Shown here: positions 36,269 through 44,298 of the stretch, in pieces
Position numbering within the stretch: position 1 is the stretch's first letter
Layout: every line of letters begins with the position of its first letter
From: Halalkalibacter wakoensis JCM 9140
GTDB taxonomy: Bacteria; Bacillota; Bacilli; Bacillales; Bacillaceae_D
Assembly (NCBI RefSeq): GCF_000513095.1
Contig: NZ_BAUT01000011.1
Span: 1 to 64,000, forward strand
Length of the DNA: 64,000 nt
Reading direction: 5' to 3'
The notes under the pieces: model-generated
Databases searched by the model: none
Told to the model about the DNA's origin: nothing
The model's input: only the letters and a program-made list of their open reading frames with translations
Position numbers and translations under genes: made by a program

Positions 36269-36552
36269 TTATTGAACGGATGAAGCAACCTTGTTTAAAT
36301 TTTCAAGAATGTCCTCTTTACTTCCACCACAATAAAATGCAGTTACTAAATCGTAGCATGTATCCTTATTTATTAAATAGCAACGGTGCGACCCCATATC
36401 GTAAACAAAGTGGCTTTGCGCGTTACCATGGATCCGTCAAATATTTTATAATGTGCAAGATCAAATAATTCGCGAGCGCCATTTTTGGCTAACTCAAGAA
36501 ACTCTTCTCTCGAGATTTCTCTTAACGCGTTAAGTCCTGCTAATTTATTCAT
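36269..36552 (-). pseudogene. Small hypothetical gene (about 95 aa) with a frameshift
   Basis: From ATG 36552, behind GGAGGGTTTAAG, the frame reads MNKLAGLNALREISREEF and on to LFTIWGRTVAI before a stop at 36373-36375. Continuing one base back, the next frame reads INKDTCYDLVTAFYCGG, SKEDILENLNKVASSVQ and stops at 36269. The second part is clearly protein-like and directly continuous. One extra T in GCTATTTAATA fuses them. The family is unknown; the product has no signal or membrane helix. Confidence 0.65.
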
Positions 36553-36594
36553 CTTAAACCCTCCAGTTGTCTTTGTTTTATCGTTTTCTTGCAT

Positions 36595-37063
36595 TTAGTT
36601 TTTCTGTTTTATACTTTAACATAATTTCATTTTTAGGTACACTACTTTTTAATAATTATTTTAAGGTTATAGTGATTATATTTAAAGGTGAATCTTCCAT
36701 CTCGGCATGTTACCATCTTGATTACTAGGATCAGTCATGAAACGAATAAGAATGAAGGCGCCACTCTCTTGATACAATGGTTGTGCAATCGGACTAAGGA
36801 TATGATGGTTTAAGCCTACTTTAATTAATTATATTATTGGAGTTATACAATATTCTAATTGTTGAAAGGAAATGGGCTGAAAAGAGCGATCTGAGCTAGT
36901 TATTTGGTATATCGTTCTCAATCATATGAATTAAATGAAAAAAGGGTCGGGAAGATAGCTTACATAATATAGGCTTCCATCTCATTTTTATTTAACCCAG
37001 TAGATGAAGTAGTATAATAAAGTTAACGTACACAAATAGACTAGTGAAAGGAATGTATGAAAA
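36595..37063. other. Intergenic region with a gene remnant
   Basis: About 470 bp. On the minus strand, 36682-36828 hold an orphan C-terminal coding fragment, listed separately. TTTAAC (36991)-N16-TATAAT (37013-37018) is a possible promoter for the 56-codon gene at 37064. Nothing else is recognised. Confidence 0.5.
36682..36828 (-). pseudogene. Orphan C-terminal fragment of an unknown gene
   Basis: A 48-codon stop-to-stop frame on the minus strand with no usable start. Its product, containing VGLNHHILSPIAQPLYQ, SGAFILIRFMTD and DGNMPRWKIHL, has a natural protein composition and a hydrophobic core, unlike a random frame. It is flanked by non-coding AT-rich DNA. It looks like the tail of a gene whose 5' part has been deleted. 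The family is not recognised. Confidence 0.45.
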
Positions 37064-37234
37064 ATGGAAACCATTAAAGTCTTACCTGATGAACTGAAGG
37101 GGAAAACCGTTGAAGACATGGCTATCACAAAGAGTGCTGTCGTGATTAAATTTACCGATGGTACGTTTTTCGACATCTATCTTGATAAAACTGCACAATC
37201 ATTAAAAACATCAGCTAATAAATTGGATGAGTAA
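37064..37234 (+). CDS. Small hypothetical protein (56 aa)
   Basis: A 56-residue frame from ATG 37064 to TAA 37232. The product begins METIKVLPDELKGKTVEDM and continues AVVIKFTDGTFFDIYLD, a beta-hairpin-like pattern, ending in a polar helix. It is soluble, with no signal. AAAGGA lies 11 nt upstream, a TATAAT at 37013 gives a promoter, and a terminator follows at 37305. This promoter-gene-terminator unit supports a real gene. I do not recognise the family. Confidence 0.7.
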   Translation: METIKVLPDELKGKTVEDMAITKSAVVIKFTDGTFFDIYLDKTAQSLKTSANKLDE

Positions 37235-37304
37235 AAATAGGGTCAGTCTAATGAAAATAGAAAAGTAATAGGACTAGACTAACAATCGAATTATGTAAAA
37301 CAAT

Positions 37305-37336
37305 GCGTTCCTGATTTAGATTAGGAGCGCTTTTTG
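37305..37336 (+). terminator. Terminator of the 56-codon gene
   Basis: GCGTTCCT (37305-37312) pairs with AGGAGCGC (37323-37330, one wobble) and is followed by TTTTTG. Confidence 0.75.
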
Positions 37337-37500
37337 TTTGAAGTTTTCTTCGTAACAATTTGGTTTTTTATTTTCTCTTAGCAGTTCCCCTTATCTTAGG
37401 TTAAATTACAATCATGATATATTATTAATCATTAAATATTTATTGATAATCGATAAAATGTATATTAAGATCTACATGAAAGATTAATTAGTGAGGTGCT

Positions 37501-38004
37501 ATGATGAAACCAAAATTTAAGGAAATAGCTGAGCAAGGAAAAACACTCATGTTAAAGGTAGCGATTTTTTTAATTGGCTTTACGGTAGTTGGATTATGTG
37601 CTTTTTGGTTGCCTTGGATAGGAAATGTATTGCATGAAATGTATCCAGAGTTTGGTTATGTTAAGTATCCTCTATTAATCGGCATATACATTACGACTAT
37701 TCCGTTTTTCGTTGCTTTATATAGTGGGTTAAAACTGTTGAGCAACATTGACAGAAACGAAGCTTTCTCAGAATCATCTGTAGAATCATTAAAATATATA
37801 ACCATATGTGCAAGTACAATCACTCTCTTATATGTGTTCGGCATCATCATTCTTATTACGGTTAATGCAGGTAACCCAGGAATTTTACTTTTAGGAGCAG
37901 TAATTACGTTTGCTTCAATTGTTATTGCTGTTTTTGCAGCGGTTCTTCAGAGATTATTTAAAAGTGCCATGGCTCTAAAAACAGAAAATGACTTAACGGT
38001 TTGA
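37501..38004 (+). CDS. DUF2975 membrane protein
   Basis: A 167-residue integral membrane protein with four hydrophobic helices (about 20-40, 58-78, 97-120 and 127-150). SNIDRNEAFSESSVESLKYI in the central cytosolic loop is the DUF2975 hallmark. Function is unknown. It almost always occurs with a small XRE-type regulator, as here, where the regulator ATG is only 10 nt downstream. The two probably form a sensor/regulator or toxin/antitoxin-like pair. GTGAGGTG precedes the start, which could be either of two adjacent ATGs. Confidence 0.85.
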   Translation: MMKPKFKEIAEQGKTLMLKVAIFLIGFTVVGLCAFWLPWIGNVLHEMYPEFGYVKYPLLIGIYITTIPFFVALYSGLKLLSNIDRNEAFSESSVESLKYITICASTITLLYVFGIIILITVNAGNPGILLLGAVITFASIVIAVFAAVLQRLFKSAMALKTENDLTV

Positions 38005-38014
38005 GGTGAAAGAA

Positions 38015-38230
38015 ATGGCAATTATCATCAATATTGATGTTATGTTAGCGAAAAGAAAAATGAGTGTAACAGAGCTATCTGAAAGAGTTGGAATTACAAT
38101 GGCTAATCTATCTATTTTAAAAAATGGAAAAGCAAAAGCCATTCGATTTTCAACGTTAGAAGCAATTTGCAAAGCTTTGGATTGTCAGCCTGGTGATCTG
38201 ATTGAATATCGGAACGAAGATAATGATTAA
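38015..38230 (+). CDS. Small Cro/CI (YozG-like) HTH regulator
   Basis: A 71-residue HTH_XRE protein, MAIIINIDVMLAKRKMS at the start, with the helix-turn-helix SVTELSERVGITMANLSILKNGKAKAIRFSTLEAICKALDCQPGDLI covering most of its length. It binds DNA as a dimer. I chose the ATG at 38015 because GAGGTG lies 7 nt upstream and the family starts there; an in-frame GTG at 38006 is part of that site. It is cotranscribed with the DUF2975 gene, 10 nt apart. Confidence 0.88.
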   Translation: MAIIINIDVMLAKRKMSVTELSERVGITMANLSILKNGKAKAIRFSTLEAICKALDCQPGDLIEYRNEDND

Positions 38231-38289
38231 CCGAAGAACTTTTTTACGAAGAGCAACTTCTGTTGAACGCTATGGGAAGAGGGACTAAA

Positions 38290-38835
38290 ATGATACTACT
38301 GTTCATCGTGCTACTTCTGGCTCTGCCTATTTTTAGTCTATTTCTTTATCAATATACGAAACGTACAGCTGTATTCGTTGCCTCATTCCCTTTAGTTCTT
38401 TTGATTGGTTGGTGGGTAGTAGCCACGAACCATTACTTCGTCCCTTCGACTAACTTACAGAAAGAATCAATTGGCGATTATGCGTTACAAGACACACGAA
38501 CATCGGAATTTTTCCATAAGGTTGGTTCGTTTGAAAAAAGGGAAAAGGCTGATGGCTATACTTATATGTATGATGACTTTTTTCTAAGTACAAACAAAGA
38601 AAATAAAATTGTTTCATTGTCAGTTGGTTCGTTACCAATTGAAACGTCTTCTGGACTACAAGTAGGGGACTCGTTAGAAAAAGCTAAACGCATTTATGGG
38701 GATCACTTTTACACATACAGAGAAATGGGGTTGGGGAAAGCCGTGGTTTATGTTGATCGAAAAAATAGACACTTGCTTACTATATGGACCAAGGATGAAC
38801 AATCTGTCGCGAACATCTGGTTATCGATGTATTAG
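38290..38835 (+). CDS. Hypothetical membrane protein (about 181 aa)
   Basis: Two N-terminal hydrophobic helices (about 2-18 and 25-45) are followed by a polar domain of 130 residues, probably outside the membrane. It contains FFHKVGSFEKREKADGY, GLQVGDSLEKAKRIYGDHF and a C-terminal NIWLSMY. The VGDSLEKAKRIYG segment resembles the repeated motif of small extracytoplasmic proteins that pack against membranes, but I cannot name the family. The ATG at 38290 has AGAGGG upstream; the in-frame ATG at 38263 does not. The next 390 bp form the T-box leader region. Confidence 0.65.
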   Translation: MILLFIVLLLALPIFSLFLYQYTKRTAVFVASFPLVLLIGWWVVATNHYFVPSTNLQKESIGDYALQDTRTSEFFHKVGSFEKREKADGYTYMYDDFFLSTNKENKIVSLSVGSLPIETSSGLQVGDSLEKAKRIYGDHFYTYREMGLGKAVVYVDRKNRHLLTIWTKDEQSVANIWLSMY

Positions 38836-38893
38836 GATTGTTCGAACATTCTATTAAGACTAGTTGATTTGTCGTGCATCACATGAATACGAG

Positions 38894-38902
38894 TGGTATA
38901 AT
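38894..38902 (+). promoter_or_regulatory. Extended -10 promoter of the T-box transcript
   Basis: TGGTATAAT is a perfect extended -10 (TGN-TATAAT). The -35 region is weak. Transcription would start near 38909, about 15 nt before the T-box stem I. Confidence 0.6.
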
Positions 38903-38920
38903 GTTGGAAACTATTTACAA

Positions 38921-39197
38921 AATGCGATGATGAGAAGAGTAAATAAAATGTTTCTATACAGAGAGCTCCGCAAGCTGAAATGGAGCAAGAATCGTTTTGT
39001 TGAACCAAGTCTTTGAGTAGTACATCGGAACCTACAGTAGGGGGTGGTGTAACGGGCGCTCCCGTTATAGAGCTAAGGTATAAGCATATTCATGTCGTAC
39101 CTGATAAGGTTAGTATGGAAACATATTAATGAACTGGGGTGGCACCACGATTTTAAACTCGTCCTCAAGACACTAAGTCTTGGGGGTGAGTTTTTTT
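38921..39197 (+). promoter_or_regulatory. T-box leader with terminator, controlling an MFS transporter
   Basis: The T-box sequence GGGTGGCACCACG (39137-39149) is followed by a strong terminator (AAACTC...GAGTTT with inner CCTCAAGAC/GTCTTGGGG, 39155-39197). Stem I can be built: base CGATG/CATCG (38925/39023), GAAGA/TCTTT (38934/39010), an AGTA/GAA specifier loop, TAAAATG/CGTTTTG (38944/38993) and distal GCTCC/GGAGC (38965/38982). The specifier lies within GAACCAAG (39002-39009). Candidate triplets are ACC (Thr), CCA (Pro) and CAA (Gln). The UGGC bulge (39140-39143) would pair with a tRNA ending G73-CCA, which favours Gln; this is inference. Confidence 0.9.
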
Positions 39198-39226
39198 AGT
39201 TGAAACATGATTTAGGAGTGAACGAA

Positions 39227-40482
39227 ATGAACATAAACAAGATATTAAAATCGTGGAAATATCCATTTATTTTGTTGGCTGGAATAGGCATTTCGAATGT
39301 TGGAGCTTGGGTTTATTTACTAGCATTAAATTTGATTGTCTTTGAGCAGACAGGATCCCCTCTTGCTGTAGCAGGGCTGTATATTCTTATTCCACTAGCT
39401 ACAATCGTAACAAACTTTTGGTCTGGGAGCTTAATTGATCGATTAAATAAAAGAAGCTTAATGGTTGTTCTAGATTTGTTTCGAGCTCTATGTATTTTTT
39501 CTTTACCATGGGTGCTGGATGCTTCAATCTGGTTGCTTTACATGATCGTTTTTTTGATTAATATGGCTACCTCCATGTTTAATCCAACATCGATGTCCTA
39601 TATAACGAGATTAATACCAGCTGAACAAAGAAAGAGGTTCAACTCACTTCGAAGCTTAATGGATTCAGGTGCGTTTCTAATTGGACCAGCGATTGCAGGA
39701 GTTCTTTTTATGATGGGGGACCCAGTTTTAGCTATTTTAATCAATGCAGGTGCGTTATTTCTCTCAGGGATAATAACCCTTCTTATGCCTAATTTGGAAA
39801 AACAAACGTCTTCTATCGGAAGAGAGGAATGGTCGTGGCGGCTAATTAGAAGCGATTTCAACACGGTTATGGCATTTAGCGTAATCATGTGTACGTCATG
39901 ATTATTTATTTGTTATTTAGTTCCGTTATCGTCATGACAGCAGCTGTCGATTCTTTAGAAGCCGCATTTGCTAAGGAAGTTTTGAATTTATCTGATAGTG
40001 ACTATGGTTTTTTAGTTAGCGTTGCGGGTGCAGGGATTATAATAGGAGCGATTTTGAACACGTTTGTAGTGAAAAAAATAGCTATCTCTATTTTAATGGG
40101 AATTGGCTCTGTCTTTGTCTCAATTGGTTATCTCGTTTATGCCTTCTCAGAAACGTTTCTTTTGGCAGCTGTTGGCTTTTTTATTCTTGCCTTTTTTCTA
40201 GCATTTGCCAATACGGGCTTTCATACGTTTTACCAAAACACGATTCCGATTGAGGTAATGGGAAGAATGATTAGTTTGTATGGGGTCGTTCAATCATTCT
40301 TTGTATTACTAACAACGATTATGATGGGGATTGTAGCACAGATGATTTCGATTCAAACAGTTGTCATTGCAGGTGCTTTTGTGATGCTATTGATAGCTGT
40401 TCTATTAAGTTGTGTTGCTTTATTACCTTTAAAAAGAAAATACGAGCAATCACCTCATGTTGATGAAATGAAAGTGAATTAG
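39227..40482 (+). pseudogene. MFS transporter (MFS_3/macrolide-efflux-like), frameshifted
   Basis: Two halves in different frames, 39227 to about 39879 and about 39880 to 40482, together give a 12-helix MFS protein of about 419 residues. The first half has NVGAWVYLLALNLIVFEQTGSPLAVAG and SGSLIDRLNKRSLMVVLDLFRA (motif A). The second begins RNHVYVMIIYLLFSS, which continues naturally from MAFS; one extra C (AGC-CGT) restores the frame. The start is ATG 39227 with AGGAG 8 nt upstream. It follows a T-box leader, an uncommon setting for this efflux-like family, so it may transport an amino acid or a related compound. As it stands it is broken after helix 6. Confidence 0.8.
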
Positions 40483-40606
40483 GTTAGGGAGATTTTTTTG
40501 AATGTGTGGTAAATAATCCCTTTTCCTGTGGTACACTTAATTCTATTGATCTTGTTATCGTTAGGAGAGATGTGAGATCAGAAACGCACTTATTTTCTCG
40601 ACTGTA

Positions 40607-41149
40607 ATGATGGCTATTTTGTTTGTTTCTGCTTGCGGAGGTAGGGAAGAAGTAAGCTTAAAAGATGAGTTAAATCCCCTGAATGATCAGTTCTTTATTG
40701 AAAAGCATGAAAGTTATGTTGAGATGTTAATAGAAGATCAAGGGTTTTCAATGGAAGAGGCAAACGAGGAAGCATATAGGATTCAACTAAATGAAGTCGC
40801 TATTGTGAATCGAGCTATGGAACTAGGAATGGATGTTTCCGAAGAAGAAGCACTCAACGTTGCTCAAGAAATGAGACAGTACTTGGTCGAGAATTCGAAT
40901 GAAACTGAAGAGGCTTCGGCTCATACGAAAGCAATAATAAAGCAATTGGGCATCTCAGAAGATCAATATTGGAATGAATACGTCATTACTTCATATAAGC
41001 AAATGTTAATGAGAGAGCAAGTCATGGAGTATGAAAGACAAGAGAACCCAAGTAAATCATGGAATGAACGACAAGAAGAACTGATAGACGAATTTAAAAG
41101 AAACGAAGCAACTCAAATACAGGAGTTTAAAAGGCAAGTCGGATTATAG
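40607..41149 (+). CDS. Lipoprotein (about 180-190 aa) with disturbed start
   Basis: Mature sequence begins at the lipobox cysteine (FVSAC-GG) and continues as a charged, helical protein with MLIEDQGFSMEEANEEAY, GMDVSEEEALNVAQEMRQYL and GISEDQYWNEYVI. This resembles the SurA/PrsA-N helical fold of small Bacillus lipoproteins, so it may be a chaperone-like domain. The first ATG (40607) gives a signal of only ten residues without positive charge. The frame stays open upstream (IRNALIFSTVMM) but has no ATG. GTG 40572, behind AGGAGAG, would give MRSRNALIFSTVMM if one base were added after TC at 40579. The alternative is an ATC start at 40577. Confidence 0.72.
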   Translation: MMAILFVSACGGREEVSLKDELNPLNDQFFIEKHESYVEMLIEDQGFSMEEANEEAYRIQLNEVAIVNRAMELGMDVSEEEALNVAQEMRQYLVENSNETEEASAHTKAIIKQLGISEDQYWNEYVITSYKQMLMREQVMEYERQENPSKSWNERQEELIDEFKRNEATQIQEFKRQVGL

Positions 41150-41178
41150 ATAAATATGAAAATGGTGGAGTGGTCATT

Positions 41179-41586
41179 ATGGAGAGAGTTGATGTCGCAT
41201 ATGCACTGTTGTTTGACGAAAGAGAAAATAAGGTTTTAATGGTATTAAATAAAAATGAGAGATGGTCTTTACCGGGCGGCGGAGTTGAAAAAGGTGAAAC
41301 CTTACGAGAGGCAGCTGTTCGCGAGGCGAAGGAAGAAACAGGTTATGATATTACGGTTGGTCATATTGCCATGTTAAACGAAGCTTTTATGAATAACCGT
41401 CATATTCATTTTATTACGTTTTATGCGGAAGTGGTAAAACAACCTAAGACCATTCCACAAGAAGAAAATATCGTAAAAGTAGAGTGGAAAAATTTATCAG
41501 AAGCAGACCGCCTAATGCCATATTATCCAAAGGGAATTTCAGCGCTTGTGAGTCAAGAAGGTGCACCATATACATTGCAGGACTAG
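41179..41586 (+). CDS. NUDIX hydrolase
   Basis: A 135-residue single NUDIX domain. The Nudix box GGGVEKGETLREAAVREAKEETGYDI (residues 33-58) matches G-x5-E-x7-R-E-U-x-E-E-x-G-U exactly, so the metal-binding catalytic helix is intact. It hydrolyses a nucleoside diphosphate linked to another group; the substrate is unknown. I chose the ATG at 41179 because GGTGGAG lies 8 nt upstream; a GTG at 41170 overlaps that site. Confidence 0.9.
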   Translation: MERVDVAYALLFDERENKVLMVLNKNERWSLPGGGVEKGETLREAAVREAKEETGYDITVGHIAMLNEAFMNNRHIHFITFYAEVVKQPKTIPQEENIVKVEWKNLSEADRLMPYYPKGISALVSQEGAPYTLQD

Positions 41587-41681
41587 AAAGTAGAATTTGG
41601 AGTCTATGGGGTATTAAATCGTGTTGAACTTGCTGTATTCGTAGTTTGAAGTTATATGAAATTTACAAAAGAGGGAAACCA

Positions 41682-42080
41682 ATGACCGAAGAGTATTTCA
41701 ATGAAATGAAACGTACAAAGAAAAAAGTACGTACAGTATTTCTTTCGTTTGCCATGTTGTTTATATTAGGGATCGGATACGGAATTTATTGGGCTTTTTT
41801 TGATATGAGTCGATTGCCGACAGGAGAGTTTCTCACAGAAGAGCGTTCCCCAGATGGGGCTTATACTGTACGAGCTTTTGTCTCTCATGGCCATGCAACC
41901 GTAGCTGATAGTATAAGAGGAGAACTTGTAATTCATAACCAAAATGACAAAACGAAAACAATCTATTGGAATTACCGTGAAGATTTGGCAACGATTGAAT
42001 GGATTGATAACGATACGGTTAGCATTAACAACTATATCCTTGATGTCCCTCATGATAAATATGACTTTAGGAATCCGTAA
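41682..42080 (+). CDS. DUF5412 membrane-anchored protein
   Basis: A 132-residue protein with one N-terminal helix (about 20-42) after a basic stretch (KRTKKKVR), then an extracytoplasmic domain. LPTGEFLTEERSPDGAYTVRAF, SIRGELVIHN, TIYWNYREDLATIEWIDNDTVSIN and LDVPHDKYDFR match the DUF5412 pattern. Function is unknown. AGAGGGAAACC precedes ATG 41682. The ECF sigma gene begins about 120 nt downstream behind its own ECF-type promoter. Confidence 0.8.
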   Translation: MTEEYFNEMKRTKKKVRTVFLSFAMLFILGIGYGIYWAFFDMSRLPTGEFLTEERSPDGAYTVRAFVSHGHATVADSIRGELVIHNQNDKTKTIYWNYREDLATIEWIDNDTVSINNYILDVPHDKYDFRNP

Positions 42081-42146
42081 TGAATGGTGGAGTTGCTGTA
42101 GCAGCTCTTTTTTTTCGGGAAAAAAGGTGAATTTTTTTTGGGAGAG

Positions 42147-42175
42147 GGAACGCATTCGAAATCTTTACAGTCTAA
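42147..42175 (+). promoter_or_regulatory. Candidate autoregulatory ECF promoter
   Basis: GGAAC (42147-42151), 18 bp, then GTCTAA (42170-42175), close to the classical ECF consensus. It lies directly upstream of the sigma gene, as expected for an ECF operon that activates itself. The leader would be very short, ending at the AAAGGAGG site. Confidence 0.55.
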
Positions 42176-42197
42176 TAGGTGAAAGGAGGCTAAGAGC

Positions 42198-42737
42198 TTG
42201 AAAAAACTGAAATCATTATTTAGTAGGTCGAAACAACCATCATTTGAAACATTAATCAAAGGTGAGCAAGAAAAGCTGTACAAGATCGCCTATACTTATG
42301 TGCGAAACGAGCAAGATGCATTAGATGTAGTGCAGGATGCCATTATCAAGGGTTATAACCATTTTGATAAATTAAAGAATCTCGACTATTTCTCAACATG
42401 GATGACTAGGATTTTAATTAATACTGCATTGGATGCAGTTAAGCGAAAAAAAGATGTTGTTTATCTTGATCAAGATAGGTTTGACGATAAAGTAACAAAA
42501 GATCCTCCATTCACACAACAAATTGATCTTCTTGAAGAGCTTAATCACTTAAAGCCTGAGCAAAAGACTTTGGTCATACTCCGCTTTTATTATGGATATT
42601 CCATAAAAGAATTAGCCGAACTATTAAAAAAGCCAGAAGGAACGATTAAATCACAGCTTCATCGAACACTTAATGAATTGAAAAAAAAATTAGGTGAAGG
42701 GGGAGAGCAGTATGGAAAAGCTTGGTCAAAGTATTAA
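42198..42737 (+). CDS. ECF RNA polymerase sigma factor
   Basis: A 179-residue sigma-70-family ECF factor. Region 2 (EKLYKIAYTYVRNEQDALDVVQDAIIKGYNHFDKLKN, about 22-60) includes the -10-binding helix, and region 4 (LKPEQKTLVILRFYYGYSIKELAELLKKPEGTIKSQLHRTLNELKKKL, about 118-166) has the -35-binding HTH. Region 3 is absent, as in all ECF factors. Start is TTG 42198 behind AAAGGAGG. Its stop overlaps the downstream DUF4179 gene by 26 nt, so sigma and anti-sigma are coupled. It should respond to envelope stress. Confidence 0.9.
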   Translation: MKKLKSLFSRSKQPSFETLIKGEQEKLYKIAYTYVRNEQDALDVVQDAIIKGYNHFDKLKNLDYFSTWMTRILINTALDAVKRKKDVVYLDQDRFDDKVTKDPPFTQQIDLLEELNHLKPEQKTLVILRFYYGYSIKELAELLKKPEGTIKSQLHRTLNELKKKLGEGGEQYGKAWSKY

Positions 42738-44037
42738 AAAATCGATAGATGACATTTCAGTTCCGAAAGAGAAACTTGATCGTGCTGTAAATGAGGCTTT
42801 TGCTAGTACGAGAAAAAGGCAGATACAGAAAAATCAGCGCGTGTTAATGGGGATAGCCTCTTTATTCATGATTGGTTTAGTTACTCTTTTGTTTGCAACG
42901 GTCTTTTTACCATTAGGGGAAAGGCAATCAATGAGTAGCAACAACGATCCTATTTTTATGATTGATGACGAAAGGTTGCAAAAAGTGGCGGAAGAAGGAC
43001 GTTTTCAAGAACTTGAGAAGTTCATAGAGAATGAGGATGTTATTTTCGCAATTGAAGAGGCTTACTATGACAGTGGATTAGTTGCTTTAACTTATAAAGT
43101 TAAAGTCAATACGGATTTACTAAGGAACGATCAAGTTATTGAGCTAGATTCAATGGGAGTTCTGATTGATGATGAACCACAATTCTTTTTTCCAAAGCCG
43201 TTTCGATTCACTCAGAACCAACCAGTCTATGAAGATGTCTTAATCATAGAAAATTTAAAAGATGCTCCCGACCAGCTCTCCATTGATGTTTTCATTCCAG
43301 AGATTAGACAGAATAAGATTGGGGTTGGGGAAGAAGTTCTTTCGATTGTAGTGGAAAAAGATACTGAAGAAACGGTTACAGATTTCTATGTTACAAAAGA
43401 GCTAGCTGAAGATCAATTAATTGAAGTCGGACCAGTTCAGTATACTCCTTCACAAGTATTACTCCATACGAAACTGAGAGTACCAAAAGAACTGTCTTTC
43501 GGTTCAAAACCGAGCATTGGAGTCTATGTGATTGGAAAAGAGGAGAACGGCAGAGTCCAACATTCACCTCGATTATTAGGTTATCAAGCTGAGCCTAATT
43601 ATCATGATATTTCTTATAAATATTCATCATTTAAAGGTGACGTTCAATTTAGTAGAGAACATTTTGCGGATCAGTTTACAGTCGTTCCATATGTACATGC
43701 TAGCGATGAGGAGTGGGTTATTCATACTGAACTTAAGGAAGGGTCAACTCTTTCTTTAACCGAATATCCAATGAATGTTGTAGCTATAACGGATTCAGAT
43801 CCTCACACAATTGTCACGATCCAAATGGATAAAGAAAATTCGTATTTTCCATTTCATTTAATCACAGCCTATCGTTCTAAAAGTGATCAACATTATCGGC
43901 CACTCTATTTTGAGAAACTAGATAATGGATTCGTAGAAATCGTGTATCCTCAAATAGAACACAAAACAGGTACGGTGTTAACGGTAGAGAACTTTAGGAT
44001 TTTCGAGGAATTAGCCACTGAGGTAGAGCTTAACTAG
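42712..44037 (+). CDS. DUF4179-type membrane anti-sigma factor
   Basis: A 441-residue single-pass membrane protein. The N-terminal cytosolic region (1-42: MEKLGQSIKKSIDDISVPKEKLD...NEAF) is the sigma-binding part, and the helix at about 43-67 (VLMGIASLFMIGLVTLLFATVFLP) crosses the membrane. A large extracytoplasmic DUF4179 region and a beta-rich C-terminal domain follow. It should hold the ECF sigma factor inactive until an external signal. I chose ATG 42712 because GGGGGAG precedes it; the upstream in-frame start at 42694 does not. The overlap with the sigma gene supports their partnership. Confidence 0.85.
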   Translation: MEKLGQSIKKSIDDISVPKEKLDRAVNEAFASTRKRQIQKNQRVLMGIASLFMIGLVTLLFATVFLPLGERQSMSSNNDPIFMIDDERLQKVAEEGRFQELEKFIENEDVIFAIEEAYYDSGLVALTYKVKVNTDLLRNDQVIELDSMGVLIDDEPQFFFPKPFRFTQNQPVYEDVLIIENLKDAPDQLSIDVFIPEIRQNKIGVGEEVLSIVVEKDTEETVTDFYVTKELAEDQLIEVGPVQYTPSQVLLHTKLRVPKELSFGSKPSIGVYVIGKEENGRVQHSPRLLGYQAEPNYHDISYKYSSFKGDVQFSREHFADQFTVVPYVHASDEEWVIHTELKEGSTLSLTEYPMNVVAITDSDPHTIVTIQMDKENSYFPFHLITAYRSKSDQHYRPLYFEKLDNGFVEIVYPQIEHKTGTVLTVENFRIFEELATEVELN

Positions 44038-44049
44038 AGTTGATATCTT

Positions 44050-44257
44050 GAATGCTGCCCTTTTTCAGAAGAGAAGAAAGAAAAAGGGAACGCAAATGGA
44101 AGAATGCTGCTCTTTTTCGGAAGAGAGGAAAGAAAAAGGGAACACAAATGGAGGAATGCTGCCCTTTTTCAGAAGAGAAGAAAGAAAAAGGGAACGCAAG
44201 CAAAGGAATGGTTCCCTTTTACAGCAGAAAAAAGAGAAAGGAAATCATAGCCCTTTC
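44050..44257. repeat. 52-bp tandem repeat, three full copies plus a degenerate fourth
   Basis: Units start GAATGCTGC at 44050, 44102 and 44154, exactly 52 bp apart, and a diverged fourth starts GAATGGTTCCC at 44206. Each of the first three holds an inverted repeat, CCCTTTTTC ... GAAAAAGGG (CTC in unit 2), that can fold into a hairpin with a purine-rich loop. Since 52 is not a multiple of three, the open frames running through the array cycle through all three reading frames and are not genes. It follows the anti-sigma gene directly. Confidence 0.9.
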
Positions 44258-44298
44258 TTCTAGGTCTCATCTAATTAGGAATAAACTTTTGTCCTCTC

